From NCBI RefSeq assembly GCF_039541915.1, contig NZ_BAABHD010000075.1, positions 1-64,000 of the forward strand: DNA of 64,000 bases, written 5' to 3'. The notes beneath the pieces were generated by a model. The model saw only the letters and a list, made by a program, of their open reading frames with translations, did no database searches and was not told the origin of the DNA. The DNA is from Nibrella saemangeumensis (GTDB lineage Bacteria > Bacteroidota > Bacteroidia > Cytophagales > Spirosomataceae). This document shows, in pieces, positions 7,770 through 15,707 of the stretch. Position 1 is the first letter of the stretch. Each line of letters starts with the position of its first letter. Position numbers and translations under genes: made by a program.

Positions 7770-8417
7770 TTACACACTATCCAGGTTATGTACTTCAATG
7801 GAGTTGCGGTGCAGAGTAATGGCCCCTCGTTGTTCCAGCTTTTTAAGCAGCCGCGATATTACTTCACGGGAACTGTTCAGTTCGTAGGCGATCTGCTGAT
7901 GGGATAGCTTGATGTCGGGGCCACTTACCTTAATATGACGTTTGAGGTAGAACAAAAGTCGCTGATCCAGGCTCTTGAAGGCTACGCTGTCCAGCGTTTG
8001 CAGCAGTTCTTCGAATCGCTGGCGGTACGAAGCAATGACGAAGTTATGCCAGCTTTTATACTTAGCCAGCCAAGCTTCGGTCAGGTGGGCTGGAATCAGG
8101 ATGACTTCTGAGTCCTCAACGGCTTTCATCATAACCTGACTTTTCTCGCTGCGGGCGGTACACATGATCGACAGGGCGCAGGCACTACCCGGTTCCAGAT
8201 AGTACATCAGAAACTCGTTACCTTCCTCATCTTCCCGGTATACTTTCAGCAACCCGCTCAGCACCAGGACGGTTGACCGGATATACTGGCCGGTTCGCAG
8301 GGCCTCGTCGCCTTCTTTCAATTGCCGGAGTGTACTCTGATTAGCAATCTCCTCGGCCAGCAAGGGCTCCAGTTGGGGAAATTGCTGTTGTAGGGTAGTT
8401 TTCGCTATGCTTTCCAT
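7770..8417 (-). CDS. Crp/Fnr-family transcriptional regulator, candidate sulfur-species sensor
   Basis: 215 residues from ATG8417: a cyclic-nucleotide-binding-like beta-roll (about 20-120), a dimer helix (125-160) and a winged HTH (170-200, with LSHQQIAYELNSSREVISRL). It lacks the N-terminal Fe-S cysteines of Fnr and the cAMP phosphate cassette of Crp. At that position it has CALSIMC, with Cys80 and Cys86 as its only cysteines. The upstream ATG at 8486 lies inside a terminator hairpin and is rejected. Matching DNA sites occur before the neighbouring rhodanese, MBL-rhodanese and DUF2892 genes, so it is inferred to activate them. The signal is unknown; a persulfide or redox switch at the cysteines is a hypothesis. 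Confidence 0.85.
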   Translation of the reverse strand: MESIAKTTLQQQFPQLEPLLAEEIANQSTLRQLKEGDEALRTGQYIRSTVLVLSGLLKVYREDEEGNEFLMYYLEPGSACALSIMCTARSEKSQVMMKAVEDSEVILIPAHLTEAWLAKYKSWHNFVIASYRQRFEELLQTLDSVAFKSLDQRLLFYLKRHIKVSGPDIKLSHQQIAYELNSSREVISRLLKKLEQRGAITLHRNSIEVHNLDSV

Positions 8418-8470
8418 TCCGTGACTTATCTGAGGGTAAGATTCTATATAACATAACCGTTTTACGGCAA

Positions 8471-8512
8471 AAAAAGTAGCCGACACAGGCGTTGCCGCGT
8501 CGGCTACTTTTT
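8471..8512 (-). terminator. Rho-independent terminator after the MBL-rhodanese gene
   Basis: 14-bp arms AAAAAGTAGCCGAC (8471-8484) and GTCGGCTACTTTTT (8499-8512) with a 14-nt loop. A T-run follows the stem when read on the minus strand. It separates the upstream dioxygenase gene from the regulator gene and overlaps a spurious regulator start at 8486. Confidence 0.85.
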
Positions 8513-8522
8513 CTATCGCTAT

Positions 8523-9863
8523 TTATTTAAACTGATTAACGGCTTCACTTAGGTCGAGGACTTTCACTCCCGGCAAAGCCGCTGCTACGATGCTGGTTCC
8601 GGCCGCTGAGCGGTACCCACCGGCGCAGTGTACCACCACCGGTTTGTGAGTTGGAACTTCTCCGGTCCGCTCACGAAGTTGGGGCAGTGGAATGTTAATC
8701 GCATTGGAAAAAAAGGTTTGCCCATCCACTTCCGATTCGTTTCGCACATCGATAATGGTGTAGCGATCAGGGGCCTGCTTAAACGCATTCAGGTCAATCG
8801 TTGGGTTGATCACTTCATCAATTGTGCCGTCGATGACGAAGGCTCCCCTGATAAAGCTCTCATACCCAATCTTAGCTGCCTTGGTAATCAGGCTGCTGAG
8901 TTTTTCCTCGTTGTCGGCAACCAGGTAATAAGGTTCCCCTGGCGCTACGATACTGCCCAGCCAGGTTTCAAATTTGTCACCCTCCTGAATATTAATAGCG
9001 TTCTTCAGGTGTCCGCGCTTGAATGTCAGCTGATCCCGGCCGTCGATAATAAGGGCGCCTTCTTCAGGCGTATAGTTGCTGCCGAGTATTTTAACCCCTT
9101 CTATACTGACCTGAAAAGCTGGTGCTCCCTGTTTGTTGACCGCAACATTATACTCAAAGTATTTAGGTATAAACGGCTGGTCTTCCAACATCAGTTTGAC
9201 AAACTCGGCCTCGCTCATCGACTGCAACGCATAATTACCAATCTTCTCTCTACCAATAGTACTTCGGTTGTCTTCACTTAATCCTTTACCACACAGCGAT
9301 CCGGCCCCGTGTGCCGGGTACACCCATACGTCATCCGCTAGTTTCATGAGTTTCTCACGAGTGCTATGGTACAACTGGCGGGCGAGTTGCTCCCGTTTGG
9401 CCGTTGTCTTACCCGCATTTTCACGCAGGTCCGGCCGGCCTACATCCCCGATAAATAGGGTATCGCCGGTAAATACAGCGTTAGCTTTCCCGTCATGTTC
9501 CAGCACAACGCTGATGCCGTCGGGAGAATGGCCAGGCGTATGTATTGATTTCAGCTTAATCTTTCCTATTTGAATCTCTGCACCTTCGTCAAAGGCTTTA
9601 TGCGGGTAATCGGCTCCGACCAGGCTATGCGCATAAATAGTGGCTCCGGTGGTCTGGTGGATTTCCAGGTGGGAGCTGACAAAATCAGCGTGAGGGTGCG
9701 TTTCGATGACGCCAACAATTCGGGCACCGTTAGCCTTAGCATAATCATAGTAAGGCTGCGGGTCACGGGCCGGGTCTACCAAAACAATTTCTTGCTGACA
9801 CTCGCTTAAAATCGCATACGAGTAATGGGCTAATCCTTTATCTTTAAACTGCTCGATTTTCAT
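8523..9863 (-). CDS. Persulfide dioxygenase-rhodanese fusion (MBL fold, CstB-like)
   Basis: 446 residues. The N-terminal metallo-beta-lactamase domain carries the iron ligands in THPHADFVSSH (residues 55-65), His112 in TPGHSPDG and Asp134 in TGDTLFIGD. It is followed by a degenerate rhodanese domain without catalytic Cys (about 255-355) and a C-terminal rhodanese with Cys413 in HCAGGYRS. The order MBL, pseudo-rhodanese, rhodanese and the total length match Staphylococcus aureus CstB, which oxidises persulfides to thiosulfate and sulfite. Start ATG9863 (beginning MKIEQF) is preferred over ATG9890. Its promoter carries a perfect Crp-type palindrome. Substrate preference is inferred from the family. 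Confidence 0.88.
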   Translation of the reverse strand: MKIEQFKDKGLAHYSYAILSECQQEIVLVDPARDPQPYYDYAKANGARIVGVIETHPHADFVSSHLEIHQTTGATIYAHSLVGADYPHKAFDEGAEIQIGKIKLKSIHTPGHSPDGISVVLEHDGKANAVFTGDTLFIGDVGRPDLRENAGKTTAKREQLARQLYHSTREKLMKLADDVWVYPAHGAGSLCGKGLSEDNRSTIGREKIGNYALQSMSEAEFVKLMLEDQPFIPKYFEYNVAVNKQGAPAFQVSIEGVKILGSNYTPEEGALIIDGRDQLTFKRGHLKNAINIQEGDKFETWLGSIVAPGEPYYLVADNEEKLSSLITKAAKIGYESFIRGAFVIDGTIDEVINPTIDLNAFKQAPDRYTIIDVRNESEVDGQTFFSNAINIPLPQLRERTGEVPTHKPVVVHCAGGYRSAAGTSIVAAALPGVKVLDLSEAVNQFK

Positions 9864-9924
9864 ACGAAAAACTCTTGGGCTTATCTTCATTAAAGCGCTG
9901 GACTATCCAGGGCCTCTTATAGTA

Positions 9925-9972
9925 CAAAGATACGGTAGGGCAATTCCGGCTACTGTGACGAACGTCACAGTA
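9925..9972 (-). promoter_or_regulatory. Class II Crp/Fnr-type promoter of the MBL-rhodanese gene (site 2)
   Basis: A perfect inverted repeat TACTGTGACG-AA-CGTCACAGTA (9951-9972) contains TGTGA-N6-TCACA at 9954-9969. A consensus -7 element TATCTTTG lies at 9925-9932 (minus strand) with no -33 TTTG. The site centre is 36.5 bp from the element edge, the same as at sites 1 and 3. Confidence 0.8.
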
Positions 9973-9993
9973 GTGGCTGTTCAGGTCCGGTTA

Positions 9994-10242
9994 TTATAAT
10001 TCTTCATACCTGACGTCTTTTACCGAATCCTTGGCCGACTCACTGACCGACTGCTTTCCTAATTCAGGTACACGACAGCCGGCCGGACCACAACCTACGT
10101 TGAGCACAGCCTGAATCAGTAAAAAGGCACCTAACAGCCCCAGCAGCGGCTGACTGTCTGTGTAGGCAGTCCAAAGAATAACTGTACCAGCCACTAGCCG
10201 GACAATTCGCATTATATCCCAGTTCTTAAGCATGACTTTCAT
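9994..10242 (-). CDS. DUF2892 (YgaP-like) inner-membrane protein
   Basis: A small protein of 82 residues with two hydrophobic segments (about 12-28 and 32-50) and a following GCGPAGC motif containing Cys51 and Cys56. It corresponds to the DUF2892 membrane part that in E. coli YgaP is fused to a rhodanese. Here the rhodanese is encoded separately, 2.3 kb away, under an identical promoter type. The two cysteines just after the second membrane segment could exchange sulfane sulfur, which is speculative. Its Crp-type promoter lies about 166 nt upstream, leaving an unusually long leader with no ORF seen in it. Confidence 0.82.
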   Translation of the reverse strand: MKVMLKNWDIMRIVRLVAGTVILWTAYTDSQPLLGLLGAFLLIQAVLNVGCGPAGCRVPELGKQSVSESAKDSVKDVRYEEL

Positions 10243-10412
10243 CGTTTAAACGTTAAAATGCCTACCCTTTCATCAGATTACCTGATCAGTAATGCAACTT
10301 TGTAAATCTTTGCAGAGTTAGCTTATTGCCGGTGTACGTAATTTGGTTATTACTCAGGCAGGCAATACAAAGTTTACTTCATCAACTAAGCAAGGCTTTG
10401 TTTTAGTTAATG

Positions 10413-10457
10413 CAAAGTTCAGAAATTGAGCAGGCAATTTCAGTGATAAAAGTCACA
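10413..10457 (-). promoter_or_regulatory. Class II Crp/Fnr-type promoter (site 3), toward the DUF2892 gene
   Basis: AGTGA-TAAAAG-TCACA at 10442-10457 and a -7 element GAACTTTG at 10413-10420 on the minus strand, identical to that of site 1. The centre-to-element distance is again exactly 36.5 bp. The rest of the 10243-10580 gap (338 bp) is A/T-rich and contains no gene that can be supported. Confidence 0.7.
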
Positions 10458-10580
10458 CGATAAGTTGGCAGTTGAGTATAAAGCCTCAGTTGCTATTCAA
10501 AGCAGGAGGTTATTCTGCCAGTAGGGCGCTTCGTTCGCTTAGAGCTGGTTTATTTACACTTACTTAACAAATAGCTTTAC

Positions 10581-11213
10581 ATGGAGAATCCCGTTCTGAT
10601 TTTTGGAGCCGGTAATTTGGGCGTCACGGCTCTTGATATTTTTCATCGTAATCAGGTAGTGGTCTACGGTTTTCTGGACGACAACAAAGAGCTGCACGGG
10701 AAAGAGTATGGAGCTATTTCGGTGCTGGGTGAAACCGACGACGATGGTTTTCTGAGGCTCATTGGGCAGAAATGCGAAGCCTGCGTTGCGATTGGCGATG
10801 CGCGGGTTCGCAAGCGGCTCGTGAAGATGCTGAATGACCGCCGGCATGTACAGCCCGTCAATGCCGTGCATGATACTGCGGTGGTATCAACGTTAGCCAG
10901 CATCGGCCACGGTAATCTGATAGCCGCCCGCGCTGTTATCAATCCATTTGCCACCGTTGGCCAGCATTGCATTATTCAATCGAGTGCAGTTATTGAAAGC
11001 AATGTTGAACTCGGTGACTACGTGCAGGTCGGTACCGGATCTGTTATCAACAGTGGCGTAAAAGTAGAAGATGGAGCCTTTATTGGCACCGGTGTTACCA
11101 TAATAGCCGGGGTAACCATCGGTAAAAACGCCCGCATCGGCGCAGGTTCGGTCGTGGTGGAGAATGTAGATGCCAACGCTACCGTATTCGGTAACCCGGC
11201 GAAGAAGATTTAG
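10581..11213 (+). CDS. Sugar O-acyltransferase, NeuD/PglD family
   Basis: 210 residues. An N-terminal Rossmann-like segment (VLIFGAGNLG) is followed by a left-handed beta-helix of hexapeptide repeats from about residue 105 to the end, finishing with VFGNPAKKI. This architecture matches acetyl-CoA-dependent N- or O-acyltransferases acting on nucleotide- or lipid-linked sugars. The convergent downstream gene is GDP-fucose synthase, consistent with a role in surface polysaccharide synthesis. The exact sugar acceptor cannot be read from the sequence. Confidence 0.85.
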   Translation: MENPVLIFGAGNLGVTALDIFHRNQVVVYGFLDDNKELHGKEYGAISVLGETDDDGFLRLIGQKCEACVAIGDARVRKRLVKMLNDRRHVQPVNAVHDTAVVSTLASIGHGNLIAARAVINPFATVGQHCIIQSSAVIESNVELGDYVQVGTGSVINSGVKVEDGAFIGTGVTIIAGVTIGKNARIGAGSVVVENVDANATVFGNPAKKI

Positions 11214-11282
11214 TGGGCAGTTTACAGTAGGCAGACTTGAAAAGCAACTGGTGGCTCTTTTTATCTGCCTACTGCAACTTGC
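11214..11282. repeat. CAGTNNN heptad repeat and 11-bp inverted repeat between convergent genes
   Basis: CAGTTTA-CAGTAGG-CAGACTT (11218-11238) has a period of seven. CAGTAGGCAGA (11225-11235) is perfectly complementary to TCTGCCTACTG (11264-11274), 28 nt apart, forming a potential stem between the two gene ends. Related heptads occur at 13366-13389 and 31097-31124. Confidence 0.6.
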
Positions 11283-12224
11283 CTACTCGACGTAAGACAG
11301 CTCATTGGCCAGGAAATCCTGGTATGTCTTTTCCAGACCTTCTTTCAATTCGATGCGGTGACGCCAGCCCATGGCGTGGAGCCGGGAAACGTCCATGAGT
11401 TTGCGGGGGGTACCGTCTGGTTTGTCGGTGTTCCAGCGAAGTTCGCCCTCAAAGCCAACGGTTTCTTTTATCTGTTCGGCCAGTTCCTGGATGGTGGTGT
11501 CTTCGCCCGTGCCGATGTTGACAAACGGCGCGTCGTTGTAGTTCTTCATGAGGAAAACGCAGGCATCGGCCAGGTCGTCGGCGTGCAGGAACTCCCGGCG
11601 GGGTGAACCCGTGCCCCAGACTTCGACATACGGCTGGCTGTTGACTTTAGCCTCGTGGAATTTCCGGATGAGTGCCGGCAGTACGTGTGAGTTTTGCAGG
11701 TCGTAATTATCGTTTGGACCGTAAAGGTTGGTCGGCATCACCGAAATAAAGTTACTGCCGTACTGGCTCCGGTAAGCTTCACAGAGTTTAATCCCCGCGA
11801 TTTTGGCAATGGCATAGGGCTCATTGGTTGGCTCCAGAAGACCGGTCAGCAGCGAATCTTCTTTCAGCGGCTGAGGGGCCATCTTCGGGTAAATACAAGA
11901 AGAGCCCAAAAACATTAGCTTCTCTACGTTTGACTGATGAGCCGCCTGGATAATATTGGCTTCAATCATCAGGTTATCGTACAGAAACTCGGCTCGGTAG
12001 ATGTTGTTAGCCCAGATACCGCCTACTTTCGCGGCCGCCAGAAATACGTAATCCGGTTTCTCCTGCGCAAAAAACTCGGCTACGTCAGCTTGCTGGCGAA
12101 GGTCCAGTTCGGATGAGGTACGGGTAATGATATTGTCGAAACCTTCGGCTTTCAACCGGCGAACGATAGCAGAACCCACCATTCCCCGGTGGCCCGCGAT
12201 GTATATTTTAGATTGCTTTTCCAC
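11283..12224 (-). CDS. fcl: GDP-L-fucose synthase
   Basis: NADP-dependent epimerase/reductase of the extended SDR family, 313 residues. It converts GDP-4-keto-6-deoxymannose to GDP-L-fucose. The nucleotide-binding motif GHRGMVGSA is at the N-terminus, the catalytic Tyr and Lys are in YAIAKIAG, and FLGSSCIYPK and NLYGPNDNYD are family signatures. GDP-mannose dehydratase (gmd), its usual partner, is not adjacent in this window. The fucose is probably used in surface glycans. Confidence 0.95.
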   Translation of the reverse strand: MEKQSKIYIAGHRGMVGSAIVRRLKAEGFDNIITRTSSELDLRQQADVAEFFAQEKPDYVFLAAAKVGGIWANNIYRAEFLYDNLMIEANIIQAAHQSNVEKLMFLGSSCIYPKMAPQPLKEDSLLTGLLEPTNEPYAIAKIAGIKLCEAYRSQYGSNFISVMPTNLYGPNDNYDLQNSHVLPALIRKFHEAKVNSQPYVEVWGTGSPRREFLHADDLADACVFLMKNYNDAPFVNIGTGEDTTIQELAEQIKETVGFEGELRWNTDKPDGTPRKLMDVSRLHAMGWRHRIELKEGLEKTYQDFLANELSYVE

Positions 12225-12330
12225 TCTGTATCAGTGCAAATGCCGTGATTTAGCGTTAATTTTAGGATACTAAACGGCGCTCTTCAGCGTTGCAAAACTA
12301 ACACTCTTTGCGTACCAATCGTTTGCCTGT

Positions 12331-13272
12331 ATGGCCAGAATACCTTTTTTGCTTTTGCTTTCGCCGATATTGTTATACAACGGGGCTTCGGCACAGACAA
12401 CCTCGGCGTCGACAACCTCGGCTCCTGCTTCCTTTACTACCAGCGAAAAACCAGTTTTAGCGCCCACCGGCACTAAGGGAAACAATATCAACGACCTGTT
12501 TTCCGGTGCATTACCTGACCTCGGCCTGAAGATAAAGCGGATGAAGGAGGCCAGCAAAAAGATGCCGAAGAAGAAAGTCTCGAAAACAGACTATGCTGGC
12601 TTACCGATGGTGAAGGCATCGACCAAATACGGCAGCGGTGACCGGGCTATCATTGAAGAATTTCATGTGTTGAAAACTTACCAGGATCCGAACCCGTATG
12701 CGCGGGAGATTTTCTGGTACGACTCTAAAGGTCGACGGGTGACGAGTTCGGTCATTAAAGACAAATCGCAGGCGCAACTGCTTCACGGTCCCTATAAACG
12801 GTACCAGGCTGGTAATCTCGTTGAAGAGGGTTATTATTATGCCGGTACGAAAGACGGCCGCTGGGAAAAGTATGACCAGAAGTTCATGCTGCTGGATAAA
12901 ATCAATTGGTACCGGGGTTTCCCGGCAGAATCGCGCATCACCTACTACGATTCTGCCCATACGAAGATTAAGGAAATCATTCCCATTGAGTACGGCCAGA
13001 CGAAGGGCCGTTACATGGCCTTTCACGAGAACGGCCAAATCGCTGTTGACGGTACCTACGACAATGGCATAAAAGTGGGCCGCTGGACCGAATATTACCC
13101 CAACCCTCAGCGCCGGATGCGTAGGAAGTTGATGCAGTACGGTCGCGACCGCTGGGACACTGATTTTGAGCCTTACGTTATCAGTGAGTGGGACGAAAAA
13201 GGCAAAATGGTCTACGAGAGACCGAAAGAGAAGACTACAACTGCGGTTGAGGAAGAAGAGACAGATAATTAG
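12331..13272 (+). CDS. Secreted MORN-like/YwqK-type repeat protein
   Basis: 313 residues with a cleavable signal peptide (MARIPFLLLLSPILLYN, cleavage near GASAQ) and a low-complexity Thr/Ser/Ala segment. It then carries repeated motifs of the type LLHGPYKRYQAGN, KDGRWEKYD, KGRYMAFHENGQ and KVGRWTEYYPN. These G-x-W/Y-x-x-Y/F-x-x-N-G patterns are the MORN-variant repeats found in many Bacteroidota cell-surface proteins (YwqK-like). The function is unknown. It is divergent from fcl and is followed by a strong terminator. Confidence 0.7.
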   Translation: MARIPFLLLLSPILLYNGASAQTTSASTTSAPASFTTSEKPVLAPTGTKGNNINDLFSGALPDLGLKIKRMKEASKKMPKKKVSKTDYAGLPMVKASTKYGSGDRAIIEEFHVLKTYQDPNPYAREIFWYDSKGRRVTSSVIKDKSQAQLLHGPYKRYQAGNLVEEGYYYAGTKDGRWEKYDQKFMLLDKINWYRGFPAESRITYYDSAHTKIKEIIPIEYGQTKGRYMAFHENGQIAVDGTYDNGIKVGRWTEYYPNPQRRMRRKLMQYGRDRWDTDFEPYVISEWDEKGKMVYERPKEKTTTAVEEEETDN

Positions 13273-13304
13273 AGTAGGCAGGTTGCAATAGATAGGAAAA
13301 ACAC

Positions 13305-13340
13305 GAGCCGGACTATGAAAATAGTCCGGCTCATTTTATT
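13305..13340 (+). terminator. Terminator between convergent MORN-like and TPR genes
   Basis: Perfect 12-bp arms GAGCCGGACTAT and ATAGTCCGGCTC around a GAAA tetraloop (13305-13332), followed by ATTTTATT. Confidence 0.85.
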
Positions 13341-13365
13341 GCTCATAAATTGTCGTTGACAATGG

Positions 13366-13389
13366 CTGCCTACTGAAGACTGCCCACTG
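13366..13389. repeat. CAGTNNN heptad repeat (minus orientation)
   Basis: On the plus strand: CTG-CCTACTG-AAGACTG-CCCACTG, i.e. CAGTGGG-CAGTCTT-CAGTAGG-CAG on the minus strand. CTGCCTACT (13366-13374) is complementary to AGTAGGCAG at 13273-13281, so the repeat arms bracket the terminator at 13305-13340. Confidence 0.55.
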
Positions 13390-13390
13390 C

Positions 13391-14242
13391 TTACTTAAAT
13401 ACTCCCTGGGGGTCGGGCTGCTTACTAAGAAGCTCGTTTAAGAAGGTTAGGTCAATTACCGACATATCCTGAACGCGGGCTTTGTGGAAGTAGTCCCAGG
13501 CTTTGGCGTACTCAGCCCGTTCGTAGTTCACCAGCGCCAATTTAATAAGTGCACTTGGGTTATTCGGTACGATGGTAAGCGATTTCTGCAGGAGCGATTC
13601 GGCATCGTTCAACTCGTTCAAATCCTGCTTTTCCTGGTACAGCCGAATCTGAACCGTAGCCAGGTCGGTCATCAGCACTACATTGGTGTCGGCAACATCC
13701 AATCCTTTTTTCAGCATCCGCACGGCCTGCCCCAGATCATTTCGCTGGTAGCTTACTACTCCCAGGCCCCAATAGGAATCTGAGTTTTTTTCGTTCAGCA
13801 GCCACGCCAGGTTAAAGCGGTAGGCGGCTGTGTCTAACTGACCTTCGGATAAATAGTCCCAGCCACGGGCGGAGAAAAACTGGCTGGCTTCGTGGCGGCT
13901 GCTAAAATTCTGGTCACACTCATTGAGGAATTGGATATCACGACCAATCTGCTCGGCTGTTTTGGCACGCTCGCCGAAGAGCGGCAGCACGTGGGCGGCC
14001 GTAGTCACCTGCGGGGCAGCCGGTGCCGTTGAAATAGCCGGCGATTCAACCGGTTTGCCTTTTACTGCGGTATCGGCCGTACGCGCCGATGTGATCAATT
14101 GCTTGTTTTCAGCCTGTGTAAACGATTTCTGAACCGGCTGAGCCTGCGTCAGAAAAGGCAATAGTGTAAAACCGCACAGCAGATACCGGGCGGTAACTGA
14201 CGATACCACATTGGGGAAAATCCGAATGCTCATTCTGGACAT
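13391..14242 (-). CDS. Secreted tetratricopeptide-repeat protein
   Basis: 283 residues with an N-terminal signal peptide (hydrophobic about 14-32, cleavage near TQAQ), a Thr/Ala/Pro linker, and a C-terminal half of TPR-like helices. Examples are AAYRFNLAWLLNEKNSDSYW, LGVVSYQRNDLGQAVRMLKK and LIKLALVNYERAEYAKAWDY. The tandem 34-residue pattern suggests a protein-interaction scaffold exported to the periplasm. No catalytic motif is visible. A second Met three codons in (14233) is an alternative start. Confidence 0.72.
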   Translation of the reverse strand: MSRMSIRIFPNVVSSVTARYLLCGFTLLPFLTQAQPVQKSFTQAENKQLITSARTADTAVKGKPVESPAISTAPAAPQVTTAAHVLPLFGERAKTAEQIGRDIQFLNECDQNFSSRHEASQFFSARGWDYLSEGQLDTAAYRFNLAWLLNEKNSDSYWGLGVVSYQRNDLGQAVRMLKKGLDVADTNVVLMTDLATVQIRLYQEKQDLNELNDAESLLQKSLTIVPNNPSALIKLALVNYERAEYAKAWDYFHKARVQDMSVIDLTFLNELLSKQPDPQGVFK

Positions 14243-14299
14243 ATACTACTCTGTTCCGTTAGAACGAATAGACCAGTAAATTAGTGCATTATCCCAAAA

Positions 14300-15676
14300 T
14301 TACCTGCGTCCATTGCGGGGCTTGGTACGACGGTTGCCGGACTTGGGACCGGTAGAAGCGGCTTTCGGTCTATCGCCGGCAGCTCTGGATTTACCCGGAG
14401 TCTTACTTTTGGTGTCCGCGCCCGGATGCGATTTTTTCTCGTGAAAGGCTCCCTGAAACGTTGGGTCCTCTTTTTTACGCTGCTCGTCAATTTCCCGCAG
14501 CATCGCCTGCTGCTCATCAAACGGTGTCGCTGTAACCTCCACGCCTTCCGGAACTGGCTCCCGTGGGATCTTCATCCGGATTATTTTCTCAATCTTCCTG
14601 ATATGGTATTCTTCCGGTGCCGTCAGAAACGTTATAGCCTCCCCAGTACGGTTTGCCCGACCGGTCCTGCCAATCCGGTGAACGTAATCTTCATAGATCA
14701 GCGGGACGTCAAAGTTAATCACATGGCTGACTTCTGCAACATCAATCCCCCTGGCGGCAACATCCGTAGCGACCAGTACCCGGATGTTACCCTCCTTAAA
14801 TGCCTCCATGGCGTTAATCCGGGTATTCTGGCCTTTATTGGCGTGGATAACTTTGATGCCGTCTTCGGCGACGACTTTCCTGGCCAGAAATCGATAAATG
14901 TTTTCGGCGTTTTGTTTGCTGCGCGCAAAAACAATGACGCGGATAAAGGCTTCATGGCTAATCAGATGCGCCAGCAGGTTTATTTTCGTCCGGAAGTTAG
15001 GTACTTCATATAACTTCTGACTGACCATATCGGCCGTTGATGCCTGAGGGGTTACCTCAACCCGCACGGGCGCTTCCAGAAACTCGGCCGACAGCCGCTC
15101 TACCTTTTCCGGAAACGTGGCAGAAAAGAGCAAATTCTGCCGCTTAACCGGTATTATCTCCAGAATGCTGCGGATCTGGTGCATAAACCCCATATCCATC
15201 ATTTTGTCGGCCTCGTCCAGCACCATTGTCCGGATGTCTTTAGTTGCAATCTCACCCATCCGGTAAAGGTCCAGAAAGCGGCCCGGTGTGGCCACCAGAA
15301 TATCGACGCCTTTCTGTAAGGTTTCTATCTGGGTTTTGGGGCCAAGACCGCCGTAGAGCGCCAGATGCCGCAAATCGGTATATTTCCCCAGCTCACCAAT
15401 GGCCTGGTCAATCTGCATCACCAGTTCACGGGTCGGAGCCAGAATGAGCGCCCTGGGCTTTTCCCCCTGCGCATATTTCACTTTCATCAGCAGAGGCAAC
15501 ACATAAGCGGCTGTTTTGCCCGTTCCCGTCTGGGCAATCCCCAGTACATCGTGGTTACCCAGCACCAGCGGAATAGCTTTTTGCTGAATAGGTGTCGGCT
15601 CAGTATAACCCGCGTCCGCTACCGCATTCAGCAATTGCCGGTTCAGCTTAAAATCGTCAAACGAAGTGATTTCCAT
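14300..15676 (-). CDS. rhlE: DEAD-box ATP-dependent RNA helicase, RhlE-like
   Basis: 458 residues. The Q motif region reads FDDFKLNRQLL through TPIQQKAIP; Walker A is AQTGTGKT, with PTRELV, DEAD, SAT, ARGID and HRIGRTGR following in order. The C-terminus is a basic, low-complexity tail rich in Lys, Pro and Gly, typical of RhlE types and probably RNA-binding. It unwinds RNA duplexes in ribosome assembly or decay. The -7 promoter element TACCTTTG ends four bases before the start codon, so the transcript is predicted to be nearly leaderless. Confidence 0.93.
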   Translation of the reverse strand: MEITSFDDFKLNRQLLNAVADAGYTEPTPIQQKAIPLVLGNHDVLGIAQTGTGKTAAYVLPLLMKVKYAQGEKPRALILAPTRELVMQIDQAIGELGKYTDLRHLALYGGLGPKTQIETLQKGVDILVATPGRFLDLYRMGEIATKDIRTMVLDEADKMMDMGFMHQIRSILEIIPVKRQNLLFSATFPEKVERLSAEFLEAPVRVEVTPQASTADMVSQKLYEVPNFRTKINLLAHLISHEAFIRVIVFARSKQNAENIYRFLARKVVAEDGIKVIHANKGQNTRINAMEAFKEGNIRVLVATDVAARGIDVAEVSHVINFDVPLIYEDYVHRIGRTGRANRTGEAITFLTAPEEYHIRKIEKIIRMKIPREPVPEGVEVTATPFDEQQAMLREIDEQRKKEDPTFQGAFHEKKSHPGADTKSKTPGKSRAAGDRPKAASTGPKSGNRRTKPRNGRR

Positions 15677-15680
15677 AGTG

Positions 15681-15688
15681 CAAAGGTA
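15681..15688 (-). promoter_or_regulatory. -7 element TACCTTTG of rhlE
   Basis: A consensus TAnnTTTG element on the minus strand immediately upstream of the rhlE ATG at 15676. Its position predicts a transcript start at or within a few bases of the start codon. Confidence 0.6.
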
Positions 15689-15707
15689 GGGTTTTTAGCA
15701 GTGGGAT

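Noticed and set aside
7770..8417. cAMP receptor or oxygen-sensing Fnr identity for the regulator
   Set aside because: The cAMP phosphate-binding cassette residues and the N-terminal Fe-S cysteine cluster are both absent.
7770..8486. Longer start (8486) for the Crp/Fnr regulator
   Set aside because: The extra 23 residues are encoded in the terminator hairpin of the upstream gene, and family similarity begins at ATG8417.
10581..11213. Membership of the acyltransferase gene in the sulfur regulon
   Set aside because: No -7 element lies at the required distance from site 3 in the plus direction; the site geometry fits only the minus-strand gene.
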